64,000 nucleotides of DNA, taken from positions 28,169-92,168 of the IMG/VR virus record IMGVR_UViG_3300027972_000001; one strand, written 5' to 3'. How positions within the stretch are numbered: position 1 is the stretch's first letter; every line of letters begins with the position of its first letter. The notes under the pieces are model-generated. The model ran no database searches and was not told the origin of the DNA. It was given only the letters and a program-made list of their open reading frames with translations. Both the position numbers and the translations under genes were made by a program. Source of the stretch: a virus. Shown here in pieces: positions 7,867 through 17,900 of the stretch.

Positions 7867-8556
7867 ATGAATAATGTTTTTACTATTGTTAATGATTATG
7901 AGAATCTACTTAAAGAAGTAGAGGATCTTGGTGGAGAGATTACACCTGAACTTGAAGAACAACTTGTTATTAAAGAACAAGAGGTCGCTAAAAAAGTTAG
8001 AGGATATTATTATGTTATTAAGACTTTAGATAGTCAAATACTTCTAGCTAAAGATGAAATTGAAAGATTAAATGGACGAATTAAAGTTAAAGATAATCTT
8101 ATTAAACGTCTTAAATCTTATGTTAATTTAGCAGTTGAAGCATTTGGTATTATAAAACCTAAAGCTGTTGGCAAAAGTCTTGATCTTGGTGATCTTAAAG
8201 TTTGGCAAAAGAAAACTGAAGCTCTTGATGTTACTGGTGAAATTGATGATGCTAGATTTTGTAATAAACATATTAAATTTGAATTATCTTATGAAGAAAC
8301 TAAAAAAGTTTTGCAGATATTAACTAGTTCTGATTATAAAGGAGCGTTTCCTATAATTTCTATTATTCCTCTTAAAGATAAACTTAAACAATGGCTTATT
8401 GATAATGAAGAAGAACATAAAAAAACAATATCTGAATATAAAGAGAAAGTAAATACATTAGTTCCTACTACTCCTAATGTTAATCTTCTTACACCAGATA
8501 TTAAAATTCTTCTTAATACAGATCTTAAACATAATAGTACTGTAATATTCAAATAA
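7867..8556 (+). CDS. Gp157-family (siphovirus Gp157-like) protein, 229 aa
   Basis: Residues 1-130 fit the Gp157 family pattern: an N-terminal helix with GGEITPELEEQL, a Y-Y-V-I-K segment, a long coiled coil with an EIERL-N-R core, and a region with LGDLKVWQKKTEALDV. Gp157 proteins are widespread in phages, often lie next to single-strand annealing or replication genes, and have been linked to phage resistance. Their biochemical role is not settled. Residues 150-229 form an extra C-terminal extension with a second charged helix. The gene begins a new cluster after the 81-nt gap. Confidence 0.7.
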   Translation: MNNVFTIVNDYENLLKEVEDLGGEITPELEEQLVIKEQEVAKKVRGYYYVIKTLDSQILLAKDEIERLNGRIKVKDNLIKRLKSYVNLAVEAFGIIKPKAVGKSLDLGDLKVWQKKTEALDVTGEIDDARFCNKHIKFELSYEETKKVLQILTSSDYKGAFPIISIIPLKDKLKQWLIDNEEEHKKTISEYKEKVNTLVPTTPNVNLLTPDIKILLNTDLKHNSTVIFK

Positions 8557-8562
8557 TTTATT

Positions 8563-8886
8563 ATGACTAAAAAAGCATTTACTAATTTATTTAATATTTA
8601 TTATAAGCAAGGACTTAAATCATCAAGTATTGATAGTATGCATAAAATTACTAAATTAAGTGTAGATTTATGCACTAAACTTATAACTAATATTTGGGGA
8701 TGTACTGATCCTGATTATTTTGGTCAAAATATATATCAATTACTTGAAGCTAGTGCTGATAGTGATGGAAATATTCAATTTGAACCAAAACTAAAAACAT
8801 CATCTTGTTGTATGTATATTATATATCCTGATGAACATGCTGCTGTATTTGCTTTATATAAAATTAAAAAATATAAACATGTCTAA
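8563..8886 (+). CDS. hypothetical protein, 107 aa
   Basis: Follows the Gp157-like gene after 6 nt. Helical N-terminal half, acidic middle (LEASADSDGNIQFEP) and a beta-rich C-terminal half with a Cys pair (SSCCMYIIYP). No family is recognised. Its end overlaps the next short frame by 8 nt. Confidence 0.55.
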   Translation: MTKKAFTNLFNIYYKQGLKSSSIDSMHKITKLSVDLCTKLITNIWGCTDPDYFGQNIYQLLEASADSDGNIQFEPKLKTSSCCMYIIYPDEHAAVFALYKIKKYKHV

Positions 8887-8983
8887 TTTACTGCAATTAT
8901 TGAAAGAACTATGGTTATTAGATATAATAGTCGTAGTGTTAATGATATTAATAATAATAACTAAAGAAAATAAAAATGGCTGA
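8879..8983 (+). CDS. 34-aa single-span membrane peptide
   Basis: Short frame that overlaps its upstream neighbour by 8 nt and the DUF932 gene by 8 nt. The product is one hydrophobic helix (about residues 13-28, DIIVVVLMILIIIT) followed by a charged tail (KENKNG). Phage early membrane peptides of this size exist (superinfection exclusion, lysis control), but no family can be named. If it were not translated, the gap between its neighbours would be 89 nt. Confidence 0.4.
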   Translation: MSNLLQLLKELWLLDIIVVVLMILIIITKENKNG

Positions 8984-10019
8984 TAATCTAAATGTTAATC
9001 GTTTTACAAAGACAGTGTCTTTTGTAAGTGCTATCGAACCTGCTTGGCACCGTAAAGGAACTATACTTCCTGGCAAGTTTACTGCTGAAGAAGCAATGAA
9101 ATATGCTAATATGGGATATATAGTTGCTTTAGCTCCTATATATGCAAAATTTTCTGATGATAAAACATTATCTGAAAGAGAAAGAGGTGTTAAATTAACT
9201 GAAAATTTTGCTACATATCGTACTGATACTAAAGAAGTGTTTGGAGTTGTAGGAAATAGATATGAAATTGTTCAGAATACTGCCGCATTTAGTTTCTTTG
9301 ATAGTATTGTTGGTGAAGGTAAAGCAATATATGAAACTGCTGGAGTATTAGGTATAGGTGAAACAATATTTCTTACTGCTAAATTACCTAATAGTATTGT
9401 ACTTCCAGGTAATGATTTAGTAGATCAATATATACTATTTACTATGTCACATGATGGTACTAAACCAGTAAGTGCTATGTTCACTCCTACTAGAGTTGTT
9501 TGTGCTAATACTTTAGCAATTGCTCTTAGTAATAATAGTAATAAAGTAGTTATTAAACATACTAAATCAGCATTAGATAAAATTAAAGAAGCTGGAAAAC
9601 TTATGGGATTAGTTAATAAACGTAGTGAAGCTACAGTAGAAATTCTTAATGCTATGGCTAAAGTACAAATTACTGATGATCAATTGACTGAATATATTAA
9701 ACTTGTATTTCTTACTAAAGAAGAAATGAAACGTCTTGCAGAAACAGGAGATCATAGAAAAGCTGAAATACCTACAAGAACTATTGGTGTAATGGAACAA
9801 GTTGCTGATTTTACATTAACTGGAGTTGGACAAGATGTATTAAGTACTAAAGGAACTTTATTTGGTGCATATAGCGGTGTTACTGGTTGGCTTTATAATA
9901 AAAAAGAATATAAGAATGATGATGCACGAATGAAAAGTTTAGTTTTAGAAGGTACTGATTATCAACTTAATAATAGAGCATTTTTGACTGCTGAATTACT
10001 AATTAATCAATGGAGATAA
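8976..10019 (+). CDS. DUF932 family protein, 347 aa
   Basis: Matches the DUF932 (phage/plasmid-like protein) pattern: an N-terminal PAWHRKG motif, a strand region with VVGNRYEIVQN, the central FTMSHDGTKPVSAMFTPTRVVCANTL block, and a helical C-terminal part with LFGAYSGVTGWLYNKK. The family is common in phages and plasmids, and its molecular function is unknown. The central block with a conserved histidine and cysteine is its strongest signature. It sits between replication-type genes and dut, so an early or middle role is likely. Confidence 0.8.
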   Translation: MADNLNVNRFTKTVSFVSAIEPAWHRKGTILPGKFTAEEAMKYANMGYIVALAPIYAKFSDDKTLSERERGVKLTENFATYRTDTKEVFGVVGNRYEIVQNTAAFSFFDSIVGEGKAIYETAGVLGIGETIFLTAKLPNSIVLPGNDLVDQYILFTMSHDGTKPVSAMFTPTRVVCANTLAIALSNNSNKVVIKHTKSALDKIKEAGKLMGLVNKRSEATVEILNAMAKVQITDDQLTEYIKLVFLTKEEMKRLAETGDHRKAEIPTRTIGVMEQVADFTLTGVGQDVLSTKGTLFGAYSGVTGWLYNKKEYKNDDARMKSLVLEGTDYQLNNRAFLTAELLINQWR

Positions 10020-10025
10020 ATTATT

Positions 10026-10508
10026 ATGAAAGAAATAGAAGTTCAAATTATAAATAAAAGCAATAATAATCTTCCTAGTTATGCTACTAATTTCTCAGCA
10101 GGAGTTGATCTTATGGTTTGGAATCCTAAACTTGGTATAGATGATAAAATATTGGTTCATCCACATCAACGTTTACTTATTGGCACTGGGTTATATGTTG
10201 CTATTCCTGAAGGATATGAAATACAGATAAGACCTAGAAGTGGTTTAGCTCTTAAAAAAGGTATTACTGTACTCAATACTCCAGGCACTATTGATTCTGA
10301 TTATAGAGGTGAAATAGGTGTAATAATTATGAATCATAGTGATGAATCTGTAGCTTTTAGCAATGGTGATAAAATTGCTCAAGCAATTCTTACTCCAGTT
10401 GAACAAATTAAATGGAGACCTGTTGAAGTATTACCTACTACTGAAAGAGGAGAAGGTGGATTTGGTAGCAGTGATATAAATAAATCATTAGAAAAACCTG
10501 TATATTAA
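10026..10508 (+). CDS. dut: dUTP diphosphatase (trimeric dUTPase), 160 aa
   Basis: Hydrolyses dUTP to dUMP, keeping uracil out of DNA and feeding ThyX. All five trimeric dUTPase motifs are present: AGVDL (25-29), RPRSGLA (69-75), GTIDSDYRGE (87-96, with the catalytic aspartate D90 in TID), GDKIAQ (114-119) and RGEGGFGSS (141-149, the flexible C-terminal arm). Length is typical, with a short tail after motif V. It is the last gene before a strong terminator. Confidence 0.95.
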   Translation: MKEIEVQIINKSNNNLPSYATNFSAGVDLMVWNPKLGIDDKILVHPHQRLLIGTGLYVAIPEGYEIQIRPRSGLALKKGITVLNTPGTIDSDYRGEIGVIIMNHSDESVAFSNGDKIAQAILTPVEQIKWRPVEVLPTTERGEGGFGSSDINKSLEKPVY

Positions 10509-10567
10509 GCTGGTTTGTTTTCGTAAGGTTAGATGAGGTAACTCTATTTATCATTGTCTTGATTTTT

Positions 10568-10596
10568 GAGAGGGAGTTACAGCTCCCTCTCTTTTT
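10568..10596 (+). terminator. Rho-independent terminator after dut
   Basis: Perfect 9-bp stem, GAGAGGGAG (10568-10576) and CTCCCTCTC (10583-10591), with loop TTACAG, followed by TTTTT. Orientation and T-run fit the + strand transcript. The 59 nt between the dut stop and the stem hold no recognised element. Confidence 0.9.
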
Positions 10597-10617
10597 ATTA
10601 ATTAAATTATAAATAAT

Positions 10618-10899
10618 ATGTATATAGAAATATTACACGAAGTAGTTGCTGAATATTTAGCTAAAGAAGGAGATAAGAAAAGTGTTATTACTATTGAACT
10701 TACTCCTTTCATATATAAAACATTGCAACTAGAAATTAATAGTATCAGCACTTTTAATACAACTGTACCTATAGAAGGTTTTACATTTAGTTCTTTAATC
10801 TTTTACAAAAGAAGTGTTACTATTATAAATGGTAAAACATTAGATGATACATTTGAAAGAAAGATGGTTGAACAATTAGCTAAGTTATCTAATAGATAA
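10618..10899 (+). CDS. hypothetical protein, 93 aa
   Basis: Isolated small gene between the dut terminator and the endonuclease leader. The product (MYIEILHEVV...) has an N-terminal helix, a serine/threonine-rich beta middle and a charged C-terminal helix. No homologue is recognised. Only about 20 nt separate the upstream terminator T-run from its ATG. It therefore depends on read-through, or on a promoter hidden in the very AT-rich leader. Confidence 0.5.
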   Translation: MYIEILHEVVAEYLAKEGDKKSVITIELTPFIYKTLQLEINSISTFNTTVPIEGFTFSSLIFYKRSVTIINGKTLDDTFERKMVEQLAKLSNR

Positions 10900-10941
10900 A
10901 TTAGTACTATTAATACTAAGTCTATAATAAAATATAATATT

Positions 10942-11027
10942 TAGTTTGTTTCAGTCAAAATTTGAACATATTCATGGGCAACTTCCCAAGAGGTAAAGAA
11001 ATAACAAATTGTCAGCAACCGAAACTA
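10942..11027 (+). ncRNA. possible structured RNA leader ahead of the GIY-YIG gene
   Basis: The 189-nt space before the endonuclease gene holds nested pairings: TAGTTT (10942-10947) with AAACTA (11022-11027), AATTTG (10959-10964) with CAAATT (11005-11010), and an inner hairpin TGGG/CCCA (10975-10988). The stretches TGGGCAACTTCCCAAG and GTCAGCAACCGAAAC recall the conserved P/Q core of group I introns by eye, and GIY-YIG genes often ride in such introns. I see no 3' core (R/S elements) or downstream exon, so a full intron is not supported. Confidence 0.3.
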
Positions 11028-11088
11028 TATAAAAAATTAGCACTTGTTTAATTACATCTAAAATTAATACTAATTAAATATAAAAATT

Positions 11089-11835
11089 ATGGGAATCTCT
11101 AAAACCTTCTTTATTGATAATCCTAGTACTATTTGTACTACTAATAATCCATATTCCATTATAAATCATTCCACTATAATTAGTCCTGAACTATTAGAAA
11201 AAATTAATTCATTTAATTTTGCAGGTGCTTATCAGATTTCATCCAATATATTAAATATTATATTATATGTTGGTACTAGTGTTAATATTTTTAAAAGAAT
11301 TCAACAACATATAAGTGGAATAGTACAAGATGGAGAATATAGTAATTTTCAACTAAGAGAACATTGTAAAAAGTTTGGAATTGATGATCTAGATTTTGAT
11401 GTACTTGAAAAATTAGAAAATGGTGATTCAAATGATCTCAATTTATTAGAAAGAGAATATAGTGAAAAATTAGAACCTTTATTTAATAGAAACAACAATA
11501 GACCGATATATTTATATAATAAAAAATATACAAATGATTATGAACCTACTGATTACTATGTTAATGATAAAATATTAAATGAATTTGGTAATCCAATAGT
11601 AACTAGAAAAAGTATTAATTTTGCTTATGGTATAGTTAAAAGAAGAAAGATTCAACCTCTTGATCCAAGGTATGAAGGTTGGACTCCAACATATATTTTA
11701 TTTGATGAAAACGGAGAGATTACTAGAATAAGAGGTGATGTTACTAATCTTCCTAAAGTTAAAAAGTTTCATTCTGATACTGAAGTTACTGAAATTACTA
11801 TTGTTAGAAGAAATATGGGATTTATTGGACGTTAA
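11089..11835 (+). CDS. GIY-YIG family homing-type endonuclease, 248 aa
   Basis: The nuclease domain covers about residues 44-135. The motif variant is GAYQI (46-50) and YVG (60-62). R70 and H74 (IFKRIQQH) follow, then helix LREHCKKFG, the catalytic glutamate E121 in LLEREY, and N133. These are the expected positions for a single-strand-nicking GIY-YIG domain. Residues 140-248 form an unassigned C-terminal part, presumably DNA-binding. The gene stands alone, last in the + strand block, consistent with a free-standing homing endonuclease inserted at the boundary between the two transcription blocks. Confidence 0.85.
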   Translation: MGISKTFFIDNPSTICTTNNPYSIINHSTIISPELLEKINSFNFAGAYQISSNILNIILYVGTSVNIFKRIQQHISGIVQDGEYSNFQLREHCKKFGIDDLDFDVLEKLENGDSNDLNLLEREYSEKLEPLFNRNNNRPIYLYNKKYTNDYEPTDYYVNDKILNEFGNPIVTRKSINFAYGIVKRRKIQPLDPRYEGWTPTYILFDENGEITRIRGDVTNLPKVKKFHSDTEVTEITIVRRNMGFIGR

Positions 11836-11883
11836 AGTACCAGTTTTGAAATAGATTTTAAGTAATCTATAATATAAAAAAAT

Positions 11884-11911
11884 AGCCCTACTATCTTTAC
11901 TTAGTAGGGCT
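11884..11911. terminator. bidirectional terminator between the convergent blocks
   Basis: Perfect 10-bp stem, AGCCCTACTA (11884-11893) and TAGTAGGGCT (11902-11911), with an 8-nt loop. On the - strand it is followed by a T-rich run (ATTTTTTTATATT), making it a good terminator for the 18-kb polymerase gene. On the + strand the tail TCTTCATTCTTATT is weaker. A second, AT-only hairpin (ATAGATT/AATCTAT, 11851-11870) lies just after the endonuclease stop. Confidence 0.85.
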
Positions 11912-11930
11912 TCTTCATTCTTATTATTAT

Positions 11931-14900
11931 CTATCCTCGGAAAAGTATATAATACTTATTGGTTTTGTTTATTCGTTGCATCTGTTGTATTTTATTCCAA
12001 ATCGGCACTAACTTAATAGCATTAACTTTAATTTTAAGTTCTTTTGCATATGCACCAGTAACATATCTTCTTTCCTTATCAGTTTGGAAAGGATAGCCAA
12101 CAAGATTAGATATTAATTTATAAGTATCAAGTATAGTACCTTGTACAGCAGCAGGAGATTTTAACATCTTTTGACCTTCATTTATAAGTCCAAATGGAGT
12201 AAACATCATTACTTCACTTAATAACTTATCTATTTCATAAACACTTAAATCATAAGCAAAGTTTTCATCATCATCATCATCAGGTTTAAGATTCTTTAAT
12301 ATAAGTCCAACAACAAGAACTGTAGCAAGATAAATATGATCCAATACGGCTCTCTTAACATTACCTTTTTCAAAATCATCTAATGTATTCCAATAAAGAC
12401 CAATATTAGTAGCAAAATGATGCATATCTTCAAGTATTCTACCCATCATACCATGAAACTGTTTAGCTTCATCAACATCTAAATATTTATGTCTACTAAA
12501 TGGACTTGCTAAAAACTTAAATAAACTAACATATGCTCCCTTATTCCATTCATCTCTACTTTCTGTCCAAAAACTCTTCCAAAATTTAGCACCAAATCTT
12601 TTATTCCAACCAGGACGAACATGTTTTTTAAATTGCATACCCATTCTACCTATAACCCATCTACTTATAGTAGCAGCATCTTCTTTATTATAAATACCTT
12701 GTTGTTTTTGAACTACTTTCAATGCTTTAATTCTAAATAAAGCATATTCATTATCATCTAATTTAGTATTATATTTCTTTCCATCTATTTCAATTTCATC
12801 TTTTAAATCGGCATAACCATCGTCATTTAGATAAAAAGCATCAATAAGTTTAGGATTAGATTCAAAATTAGTAAAAGTAGTCTTATCTAATTCTTTTTTA
12901 GCTTCAACAAATGCATTTCCTTTTATTATAGGGAGATTTAGTATAAAATCACGAAGATAATCTTTTTTAGACTCTTTAAATTCTTCTTTTTTATATCTTT
13001 CTTTTAAATATTCAGCTAAACGTGTTTTTTCAGTATCATCAAGTATTTTATTTAAAGCATCTATATAATTTTGCTGTTGATATTCAGCTAAAGACATTAT
13101 TTTACCATTAATAATTCTATGATGATCTAACATAGATAAAGTACTAACATTCTGCATATAGTGTTCACCTATATCATTAAGAAAATAAGCAGAACTCCAA
13201 CTAAGTAAGTTAGATTTTAACATACCAGTTGTAAAGTCACGTTCATTAGTATTTTGAGCAATATTAAGTTTCTTAATAATTGCATTAGTTAAAGTTCCAG
13301 CTTTAGTGCTTCCTAAATTAATAAGCATATCAGGAATAGCACTCATATACATTTTATCTGCCTTAACTAAATTATTATGTTTAAAATACCATCCAGCAAA
13401 TGCTTCCAGCTGAACTTGTATTTTACCAATCATAACGTTATTAATACCTGCTGTAACATTAAACCACATATTTTTAGCAGATGTAAATTTAAGTAACATA
13501 TTACCAATGACAGTCCATGCACCTTCATCTATATCAAAATTGCCATAAAATATAGCTTCAAGCCATTCAGCAAAATGTTGTTCAAGATTAGTACCTTCTC
13601 CACCAGTAGTTCCTATTACCTCTTTATCTAATGCTTTACTACCAGCTTTATTTTTAAGAAGTTCTCTTTTACTATTTCGTTTAGTAAATTCCATATTACG
13701 TATCTGATATAAACCAAGATCAAATTCATGTTTCATATCAGCTTTTACTTTATACATAGTAGCTTCTCTAATAAATTGAGAAAATACTTCTCCAAGATTA
13801 TAATTTATTTTACCAGCGTGTTCTTCATCATTAAGTTTTCTAATTCTCTTATTTTCAACATATATAGCACCAAGAGTATTAAATTTACCTTTTCCTGCTA
13901 CAGCAACATCTTGAATAACTCTTCTTTCGTAATCACTTTCTAATTCATCTTTTTCTTTAGGAGCAATCTTAATTTCTTCAGTAGTTCCAAAATAATTTAC
14001 CATAGGAACAGTAAGAAGATAAACCATTTCATTATTTTCTCCTACAAAACTATCACTTTGTTTTCTAGCTTTATGGATATCAATCCAATGTTTAACTTTT
14101 TCAGCAATAGTAATATTTTCCTTTTCCTCATTACTTAAACTAGGAATAAATCCTCTATTAAGAATAGTAGCTTTACCAAAATAGTCAGTATATTTATCAA
14201 TTATTTCTACAAACTTTTGATAAAGTTCATCATCTTTAATAGCAATCCAAGCTGGATTAAGATATTTATCAGAAGGAACAGACAGTAAACTATCACTTAC
14301 TAAAAATTGCATTTTACCATCATATTCTCTAACATTACGATATTTCCAAGCATTAAATTCAGGAGTACTTAATTCTTCTTGTTTTCTACGAACTAAGTTA
14401 TTAAATTCTTCCTCAGTTATATTTTGAATTTCATTATCTCTATACCATGCATCTCTACCATTATAATAACTTTGACTATTTCTACCATAAGTCTTAATTA
14501 AATATTTAAATTTAGCATTTTTATCAGTATAGAATTTATCCCAATCATATTTTTGAATAAGTTTACCTGTAGGTTTACCATTTTTGCGTTCAAGATACTT
14601 ATTAAAATCAGCAGTTGTTAAACTAGTAATATTACGTCCACCAAAAGTTTTTCTTAATAATGCTTCAAACTTACCAATTTCTTTACTAGATTCATCTTCA
14701 CCATTTGATACTTTTACCATATATTTTTTGACCATTAATGCAGCAAAAGCATTATTAGTATCAGCAAGTGAATCAAGTTTTAGTTGAATAAGATTTTCAT
14801 CATCACCTATATCTATAATTCTTCTAAGACCGGCAACTATTTCAGGATTCTTAGTATATTGGTAAAGATCTCGTTCTTCAAAATCATTCCATAATTTAGC

Positions 14901-17900
14901 AACTTTAGTTTCAACATTTTTAATACTAGGAATTAAGTTTTGAAGTTGTTTTATAAGATCATTAATTACTTTTTCTTCTTCAATAAATTCATTTCCATCT
15001 ACAGATGTTAAAACATCAAACGAAGTTACCCCTTTAATAAAAGAAGTTGCCCATTTAATAAAGCCGGTAAACTCTTTTCTAACAACAGGATCACTAATAA
15101 TAACATTCATATCCATATTTTCAAACTCCTGAACTCTAGCTATAATACCACCTTTTCTAGTTTCAGTTTTAGGATCATTAAGATCAAAATCATATTGTTT
15201 AAGAACTGTAATTAATCCTTTAGCAAGATTAGCCAAATCATTTTGACCTATAAGTTTTTGAAAATTTTTATCATTTAAAAGATTGGCAGCATCACTAAGA
15301 GTTCCAGCTTTCTTAAATTCTTTAAGAAATTGTATTCTATTAGCATAACTAGTAGTAGTTTTTTCTATGAATTTATTAGCAGAATCAATAGCATTATTAA
15401 TACCTTGATTAGTAGAAGAAGTATAAGAAACAAACTTAATATCTAATTGTCCTTCTTTTTGAGTTTCATTGAGAATTTGTGCTAATGCTCTAGCTTGATT
15501 AATATCACTAGTAGCAAATTTATCAGTAAGTATTTCATTTTTAACAAGAGATCTTAATTCCTCAATTAGTTCTGGATTTTGTTTAGCCCATTCTCTCCAT
15601 CCATCTAAATAATATTGCCATTGTTGTTCTCTAGTTATATCTGTAAGTGCTGGTTTACCTTTACCCTCTTTAATACTATTATATCCTTTAATATCAATTT
15701 GATAATGTTCTTCAATTGACATACTACGCATTAAAGTACTTAATTCTCCAGTGGTATCACTAACTTGCATTAATTTAGCTCCTGGTTTTAAAATAGCATA
15801 GAAAGCACTAAATCTTTTGTCTCCAGCACTAGATACTTCATATCCTCGTGTACTAAAACGTGACCAATTATATTTATTTTCAATTATAAGTTCATTATCA
15901 TCTTCAGTAACTTCTCCTTCTTCACTAATTCCAGTATTACTATCTTTCATTACATCTTGTAAAGTACCAATATACTCATATTCAAACTGAAATAGATCAG
16001 TTCTTTTTTCAAGAGGATGTGAAACAGTAATATCCCAACCTTCTTTCTTACTCCATTCTTCTCTAGCAGGAAGAGAACTAAGATCAATATGAGTTAATTT
16101 TTTAGTAACTTTTACATATTCATCAGTTCCTTTAAGTCTAATATATGTTCCAACTTTAGCTAATTCCCATTTCTGAGCTTCTCCTGTATCAGCATATCTA
16201 GTTGTAGCAGTTCTTTCTCCTGCTCTAACTAAATCTAAAGTACTATTATATTGTTCTAATCCATCTCTGAATGCATCATGAGTTCTAGTATAACTCATAG
16301 GAAGTGGTTCTTTATATATTACTTCATTAACTTGTCTTTGTTTTTCAAGAACATTAATTATTCCAATATAATCATCGGGACTTTGTAATTCACTTCCATT
16401 GAAATCTTGATTATTATCTTCAAATACACTTTGCTCTTCATTTTCAGAATATTCAAGTTTATTTATAGGATAATAATAAAATACACCAAATCTATTGCCA
16501 AATGTATCTACATTTACAAAATTATCATATCTTTGAAACAATTGATATTTAACTCCATCTTTAGTTGTTTTTCCTAATTTTATAACTTGTCTTTCTTTAA
16601 CTCTATTGGCTATACGACCAGTAGGAATATTATCAAGAGTTTTAGCAGGTATAGATATTATACCTTGTTTATTTACTTGAAAATATCTAACTTTACCACC
16701 TGTTGTTCCATCTTCATTTTGTGTAGTATTATCTATATATTTTAATCCACTTGCATCTGGAACAATTTTATCTTCTGTCCAATGAGATTTAATATATCTT
16801 TCTTTATAGTTACTATTAAATATAAGTTGGCTACCAGCATCTAAATCTGCATCTAAATCTTTTTCATCAAATAATAAACGATTTACAAGATTTAATTTTC
16901 CATATAAATGAGTACTTAATCCAATACCTTTTTCATTATAACTACCTTCCATAAATGGTTCATTACCATAATAGAAAACAGTATTTGGAATTATTTTACT
17001 AAATGAACTAAATCCAAATCCAAATCCATTAGTAATATATTCATATTTAAGTAAATTTCTAGCAACAATTTTTTCAAGTATATTTTCACTATACCAAAGA
17101 TCATTAAAAGATTGACTTACTTTATCTAGATTCTCATTATTAATATACTCAACTTTATAATGACGATTACGTTTTAATTCTTGTGCTTGTGTACTAACTT
17201 TTAAACTATTAATAATATGATTTTCATCATATTTAAGTTGATCATGTAAAAGTATAATTTGATTAGCAAGACTAAGTTGTTCAAAATCAGTAATACTTTC
17301 AGGATTTTTTAAATCTAAATTTAAATTTAATTCAGTATTAATACCAAGAAGAGTTCTTTTTTCTTCAATACTAATATCATTTAACCAAGGAAGATCTTTA
17401 AGTAAACTATTATTTAAATAACTAGTAATAGATTCAGCTAATTTTTTATCATATTTTTTATCAGTAACATAATCATTTAATTTACTTTTAATAAATCTAT
17501 ATAATTCACTTTGACCAATAAAATATTCTCCAAATGCTTTGACACTTAATTGATTAGAAAATATAAAAAATTGTTCAAGAGTAGGATAAACACTTGGTTT
17601 AGTTAAATTAAAAAATTTAGGAAATATTTGGTGCATAGCACTTGTATCATTTATTTCAAGTATACCTACCTTTTCAGTTCTATTTATATCAAATTCAAGA
17701 GAATGAGTAACATCAAATGTAGGTCCAGCACCTAGAGTATCAGTATTCAATACATGAGTACCATCAGTAATTGCATCTGAATATGCTTTATAATGTTTAA
17801 AAGTTTCAATAATTTGAAGTTGGTAACGAAGATGATTTTCAATTTCTTTAAGTCTATTAGTATCTGGATTTTCACTTGCAAGAATATCATTAATTTCTTG

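Noticed and set aside
10974-11051. 25-codon frame in the endonuclease leader
   Set aside because: Short, overlaps the predicted RNA pairings, has no coupling to a neighbour and no recognisable protein feature. It could be a leader peptide but is not supported.
10900-11835. A complete group I intron carrying the GIY-YIG gene
   Set aside because: Only core-like 5' elements are suggested. No P7/R-S region follows the nuclease gene, and a terminator and an opposing gene come next instead of an exon.
11931-11933. TAG stop of the polymerase gene as a sign of stop-codon reassignment, known in some crAss-like phages
   Set aside because: All long genes are open in the standard code without in-frame TAG, and read-through here would add only about 10 residues before a TAA within the terminator.
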